DNA from: Desulfurococcales archaeon ex4484_204
Lineage (GTDB): Archaea; Thermoproteota; Thermoprotei_A; Sulfolobales; NBVN01
DNA: 7,300 nt
Assembly: GCA_002255065.1 (NCBI GenBank)
Contig: NJEF01000061.1
Span: 1 to 7,300 of the forward strand
Direction: 5' to 3'
Shown: piece after piece, positions 5,295 to 7,300 of the stretch
Numbering within the stretch: the first letter of the stretch is position 1
Layout: each line of letters begins with the position of its first letter
Position numbers and translations under genes: made by a program
The notes under the pieces: generated by a model
Told to the model about the DNA's origin: nothing
Seen by the model: only the letters and a program-made list of their open reading frames with translations
Database searches by the model: none

Positions 5295-5915
5295 CTAATC
5301 ACTCAGGGTGTACGTAGATTCCTTAGCACCGCTCGGTGTTAGAACAATGACGTCTACCCCGTCCCCTGAGACTGCATCCCTCCTTATCGCCGCCTTTATA
5401 GCCTCAACAGCTAGCTTCTCGGCATAGCTGGGGTTTAAGTCCTTCTTGTAGCGGTTCTCAATGATCCCGATGGCTACTGGAGCCCCAGTACCTATAGCAG
5501 CGAAGTCATCCTCTATTAGCGAGCCGAGAGCGTCCATAACGTATAGGTGGGCGCCCTCACTATCTATCCCACCTATGATTACCTCGGATAGGAATGGAAG
5601 GGACTTGTACCGGTAGAGTATTACCGACAGGAGCCTAGCAGCTGAGTGAACGCTTATCGGCCTGTTATTCTCTATTTCGTATCCGTGGATCTCTACGCTT
5701 AAGAGCCTCTTAAGCGTCTGTATATCAGCGAATAGGCCAGCGAATGCAACTCCGTACCTACCCTTTATCTGAAACACCTTCCTCCCAGCCCTACTCATAA
5801 CAAACCCCCCGTAAGCTACCCTCTTCTCAGCAGCTAGCACAACGGATTCCTTCGTTTTAATGCCTACAGCGGTAGCGCCTGTTCCCAGCCTTTCATAACC
5901 CACTTTAAGCACCAC
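5295..5915 (-). CDS. psmB: Proteasome beta subunit, non-catalytic type (Thr1 replaced by Ala)
   Basis: 206 residues of a 20S proteasome beta subunit. It aligns readily with Thermoplasma beta: a short propeptide-like N-terminus (1-13), then ATAVGIK where active subunits have TTTVGI. The catalytic N-terminal Thr1 is therefore Ala (A14, codon GCT). The other active-site residues remain: E30 (position 17), K46 (position 33), and RRDAVSGDGVDV (178-189) with D180 and S183. GGFVMSRAGRKVFQI (36-50), GGIDSEG (115-121) and IGTGAPVAIG (141-150) confirm the family. Crenarchaea such as Sulfolobus carry a catalytic and a non-catalytic beta subunit that mix in one ring; this would be the latter. Tandem GTGs at 5915 and 5912 are both possible starts; TATA spacing favours a leaderless transcript. 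It is first gene of the operon. Confidence 0.92.
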   Translation of the reverse strand: MVLKVGYERLGTGATAVGIKTKESVVLAAEKRVAYGGFVMSRAGRKVFQIKGRYGVAFAGLFADIQTLKRLLSVEIHGYEIENNRPISVHSAARLLSVILYRYKSLPFLSEVIIGGIDSEGAHLYVMDALGSLIEDDFAAIGTGAPVAIGIIENRYKKDLNPSYAEKLAVEAIKAAIRRDAVSGDGVDVIVLTPSGAKESTYTLSD

Positions 5916-5932
5916 GTAATTGCTGATTTCAG

Positions 5933-5940
5933 AAATTTAA
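5933..5940. promoter_or_regulatory. Shared TATA box of divergent operons
   Basis: AAATTTAA lies between the proteasome beta start (5915, minus) and the UPF0248 start (5970, plus). In minus orientation (TTAAATTT) its centre is about 22-25 nt from the tandem GTGs, fitting a leaderless mRNA. In plus orientation it is about 32 nt from ATG 5970, giving a leader of a few bases. No second AT-rich box exists in the 54-nt gap, so both directions probably use the same box. Confidence 0.55.
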
Positions 5941-5969
5941 GGGTTTAGTAGTACGTTAGAGGGGTAGGT

Positions 5970-6212
5970 ATGAGGAGTGATACGATAGCGGGTAAGCTGT
6001 TTAAGATATTGTGGACCGCCGAGAGGATGGAGGACTACTCGGTTGTCGTGATCGATAGGGGGGTAGGGGGTGGTTTAAGGGAGATCAACTTAAGGGGCGT
6101 TAAGATCTTTAAAGACAGGTTGGTAGTGGATGGCGAGGTAACCATCCCAATCCACAGGGTTGTCGCAATTAAGTGGAGAGGAGAGGTTGTTTGGAGAAGG
6201 AGGGGTGTGTGA
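5970..6212 (+). CDS. UPF0248 / DUF504 protein (MJ1316-type RNA-end domain)
   Basis: 80 residues matching the small archaeal UPF0248 family: N-terminal helix (IAGKLFKILWTAER, 6-19), YSVVVIDRG (23-31), LREINLRGVKIFKDRLVV (36-53), and the C-terminal hallmark IPIHRVVAIKWRGEVVWRRR (59-78). The family is also described as the MJ1316 RNA cyclic-group end recognition domain, proposed from comparative genomics to bind RNA ends in RNA repair or processing; direct biochemistry is scant as far as I know. ATG 5970 is preceded by GGGGTAGGT, and the TATA box is about 32 nt away. The end overlaps the Nog1 GTG start (GTGTGAG), so the two proteins are translationally coupled, which hints at a link with ribosomal RNA handling. 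That link is inference. Confidence 0.85.
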   Translation: MRSDTIAGKLFKILWTAERMEDYSVVVIDRGVGGGLREINLRGVKIFKDRLVVDGEVTIPIHRVVAIKWRGEVVWRRRGV

Positions 6213-7204
6213 GCAGGTTATTCAGGGTAAGCGTACCTAAGTTCGAGGAGGTAAGGCATAGGGTTCTTCAGTTAAGTAGGAAGCCTATAGCTCTACCTAA
6301 ATCGGTTAAGAAGAGAGGTATGGTTAAGTACCTAGAGAGGATTAAGAGCATCTACACATACCTAGATTCAGCAATATTCTCCCTACCAGCTAAGCTACCT
6401 AGGAGTGGCGAGTTACACCCATTCTACCGAGAGCTCCTTAAGGCAGCCAGTATAGAGAGCTACGACGACATAGTGGGTAAGCTGGCGGGCTTTAGGAGGG
6501 TTTTAAGGAACTTAACGCTTAGGTATTCCTTGAGGGTTAAGGAGTCGCTAGACGTTAATGAGTCGAGGAAGTTGTTTAGGGAGTATGTTGGGAGGGCGTT
6601 ATCAATTGTTAGGAGGACTAGGGAGGACCTCGAGATGCTGGCTAGAGCTATTTCGGAGTTGAGGAGGATGCCCTGTATAAACCTTAACGAATTAAAGGTG
6701 GTGGTTGCTGGAATGCCTCAAGTTGGTAAGTCAACGTTCGTTAAGTCAGTTTCCTCGGCAAACCCTAAGATCTCCCCATTCCCGTTCACGACTAGGGAGA
6801 TAATAGTTGGCCATACTTTAATCAGTGGTAGGAGGGTTCAGGTAATAGATACTCCCGGTATTCTAGATAGGCCGCCTGAAATGCTTAATAACGTAGAGCT
6901 TAGAGCGCTAGCTGCGTTAAGGTACTTAGCGGATGCGGTGGTCTTCCTCATAGACCCGAGTAGGGACTCGTACTACAGCCTTGAGCAGCAGCTTAACCTG
7001 CTTAAAAACGTCCTAGAGCACTTCAGGCAGGGGAGGGTTTTAGTAGCGATTAATAAGGTAGATAGGGTAGATAATTTAAGGCTAAGCGAGGTTCTCAGGG
7101 CAGTTGCAAGGTTATTTAAAGGCGATATCATGGTCATGAGCGCCCTCAAGGGCATTAATACGGTTGAGGTTCTTAAAAGAGCTACTGACCTTGCTCACTG
7201 CTAG
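6209..7204 (+). CDS. Nog1-type GTPase, large ribosomal subunit assembly
   Basis: 331 residues. An N-terminal helical-bundle domain (about 1-155) beginning FRVSVPKFEEV is followed by an Obg/Nog1-class G domain. Motifs counted from GTG 6209: G1 GMPQVGKS (168-175), FPFTTREIIVGH (191-202, G2), G3 DTPG (214-217), G4 NKVD (282-285), G5 SALKG (311-315). The line ALRYLADAVVFLIDPS (236-251) followed by SYYSLEQQLNLL is typical of Nog1. It lacks the long C-terminal extension of eukaryotic Nog1, as archaeal versions do. Known role: GTPase acting in maturation of the 50S/60S subunit. GTG 6209 overlaps the UPF0248 stop and follows GGAGGGG by a few bases, so it is preferred over upstream in-frame GTG 6173 or TTG 6191. 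The 3' end overlaps a convergent gene by 23 nt. Confidence 0.92.
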   Translation: MSRLFRVSVPKFEEVRHRVLQLSRKPIALPKSVKKRGMVKYLERIKSIYTYLDSAIFSLPAKLPRSGELHPFYRELLKAASIESYDDIVGKLAGFRRVLRNLTLRYSLRVKESLDVNESRKLFREYVGRALSIVRRTREDLEMLARAISELRRMPCINLNELKVVVAGMPQVGKSTFVKSVSSANPKISPFPFTTREIIVGHTLISGRRVQVIDTPGILDRPPEMLNNVELRALAALRYLADAVVFLIDPSRDSYYSLEQQLNLLKNVLEHFRQGRVLVAINKVDRVDNLRLSEVLRAVARLFKGDIMVMSALKGINTVEVLKRATDLAHC

Positions 7205-7298
7205 CGCATAACCCTTTAAACCTCAGCCCGTCATCCCTCATTGAGATGTTGTTGAATAGCACGTAGACCTCACCGGATAACGCACTATAGTTTTTAAC
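7182..7298 (-). CDS. C-terminus of a DUF72-like protein (5' end outside window)
   Basis: A minus-strand frame enters from the right edge and ends at TAG 7182-7184, giving 38 residues. The segment EVYVLFNNISMRDDGLRF resembles the conserved C-terminal strand and helix (YVYFNN..., then a helix) of DUF72/UPF0759, a TIM-barrel family of unknown function common in crenarchaea. With so little sequence the family call is tentative. The coding direction is supported by the lack of stops in this frame and by the motif. The stop lies inside the end of Nog1, so the two genes converge with a 23-nt overlap. Confidence 0.55.
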   Translation of the reverse strand, partial: VKNYSALSGEVYVLFNNISMRDDGLRFKGLCASSEQGQ

Positions 7299-7300
7299 CA

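Noticed and set aside
6973..7155. Minus-strand open frame inside Nog1
   Set aside because: Low-complexity S/T/L composition, fully inside the GTPase domain; shadow.
1..7300. tRNA, C/D-box RNA, CRISPR or insertion-sequence signals
   Set aside because: By eye no T-loop consensus with matching arms, no spaced direct repeats and no terminal inverted repeats or transposase motifs were found; UGAUGA-like strings occur only inside coding regions.

Overview
The window looks like chromosomal DNA of a hyperthermophilic crenarchaeon (Thermoproteota), probably Desulfurococcales-, Acidilobales- or Sulfolobales-like. The signs are: a protein-lysine methyltransferase of the aKMT type; a CTP-type (DUF120) riboflavin kinase; an archaeal Nog1; proteasome beta with a non-catalytic N-terminus; frequent GTG/TTG starts; genes that overlap or abut; AT-rich TATA boxes 20-35 nt before start codons; and heavy use of AGG/AGA, ATA and CTA/TTA codons. 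No rRNA, tRNA, CRISPR array or insertion sequence was seen.

Layout. (1) 2-974, plus strand: the C-terminus of an unrecognised gene overlaps aKMT, followed by a small Cys-rich gene. (2) 975-1092: a short gap with a T-tract. (3) 1093-1577, minus strand: a left-handed beta-helix acyltransferase broken by an apparent internal deletion that also shifts frame. (4) 1663-3491, plus strand: a three-gene membrane cluster (87 aa with two TM segments; about 450 aa polytopic with a large probable extracellular domain; 52 aa with two TM segments). Its architecture matches the crenarchaeal DNA-import system Ced (CedA1-CedA-CedA2). The middle and last genes meet the next block tail to tail. (5) 3506-5915, minus strand: a tight five-gene run read in the order proteasome beta (catalytic Thr1 replaced by Ala), endonuclease V, riboflavin kinase, CxxCxxCC metal-binding protein, small unknown protein. 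(6) 5970-7204, plus strand: UPF0248/DUF504 and Nog1, translationally coupled and divergent from the proteasome operon across one shared AT-rich promoter box. (7) 7182-7298, minus strand: the C-terminus of a DUF72-like gene, convergent with and overlapping Nog1.

How the genes fit together. The Ced-like cluster is the accessory-looking part: a candidate pilin/translocon set for DNA uptake, whose ATPase (CedB) is not in the window. The small first protein and the N-terminus of the large protein share a gap-free membrane hairpin, which suggests the pilin-like subunit and the channel protein have a common origin. The minus-strand operon joins protein turnover, repair of deaminated bases and flavin synthesis, which is a typical archaeal housekeeping mix. 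The right-hand plus-strand pair points to ribosome assembly and RNA handling.
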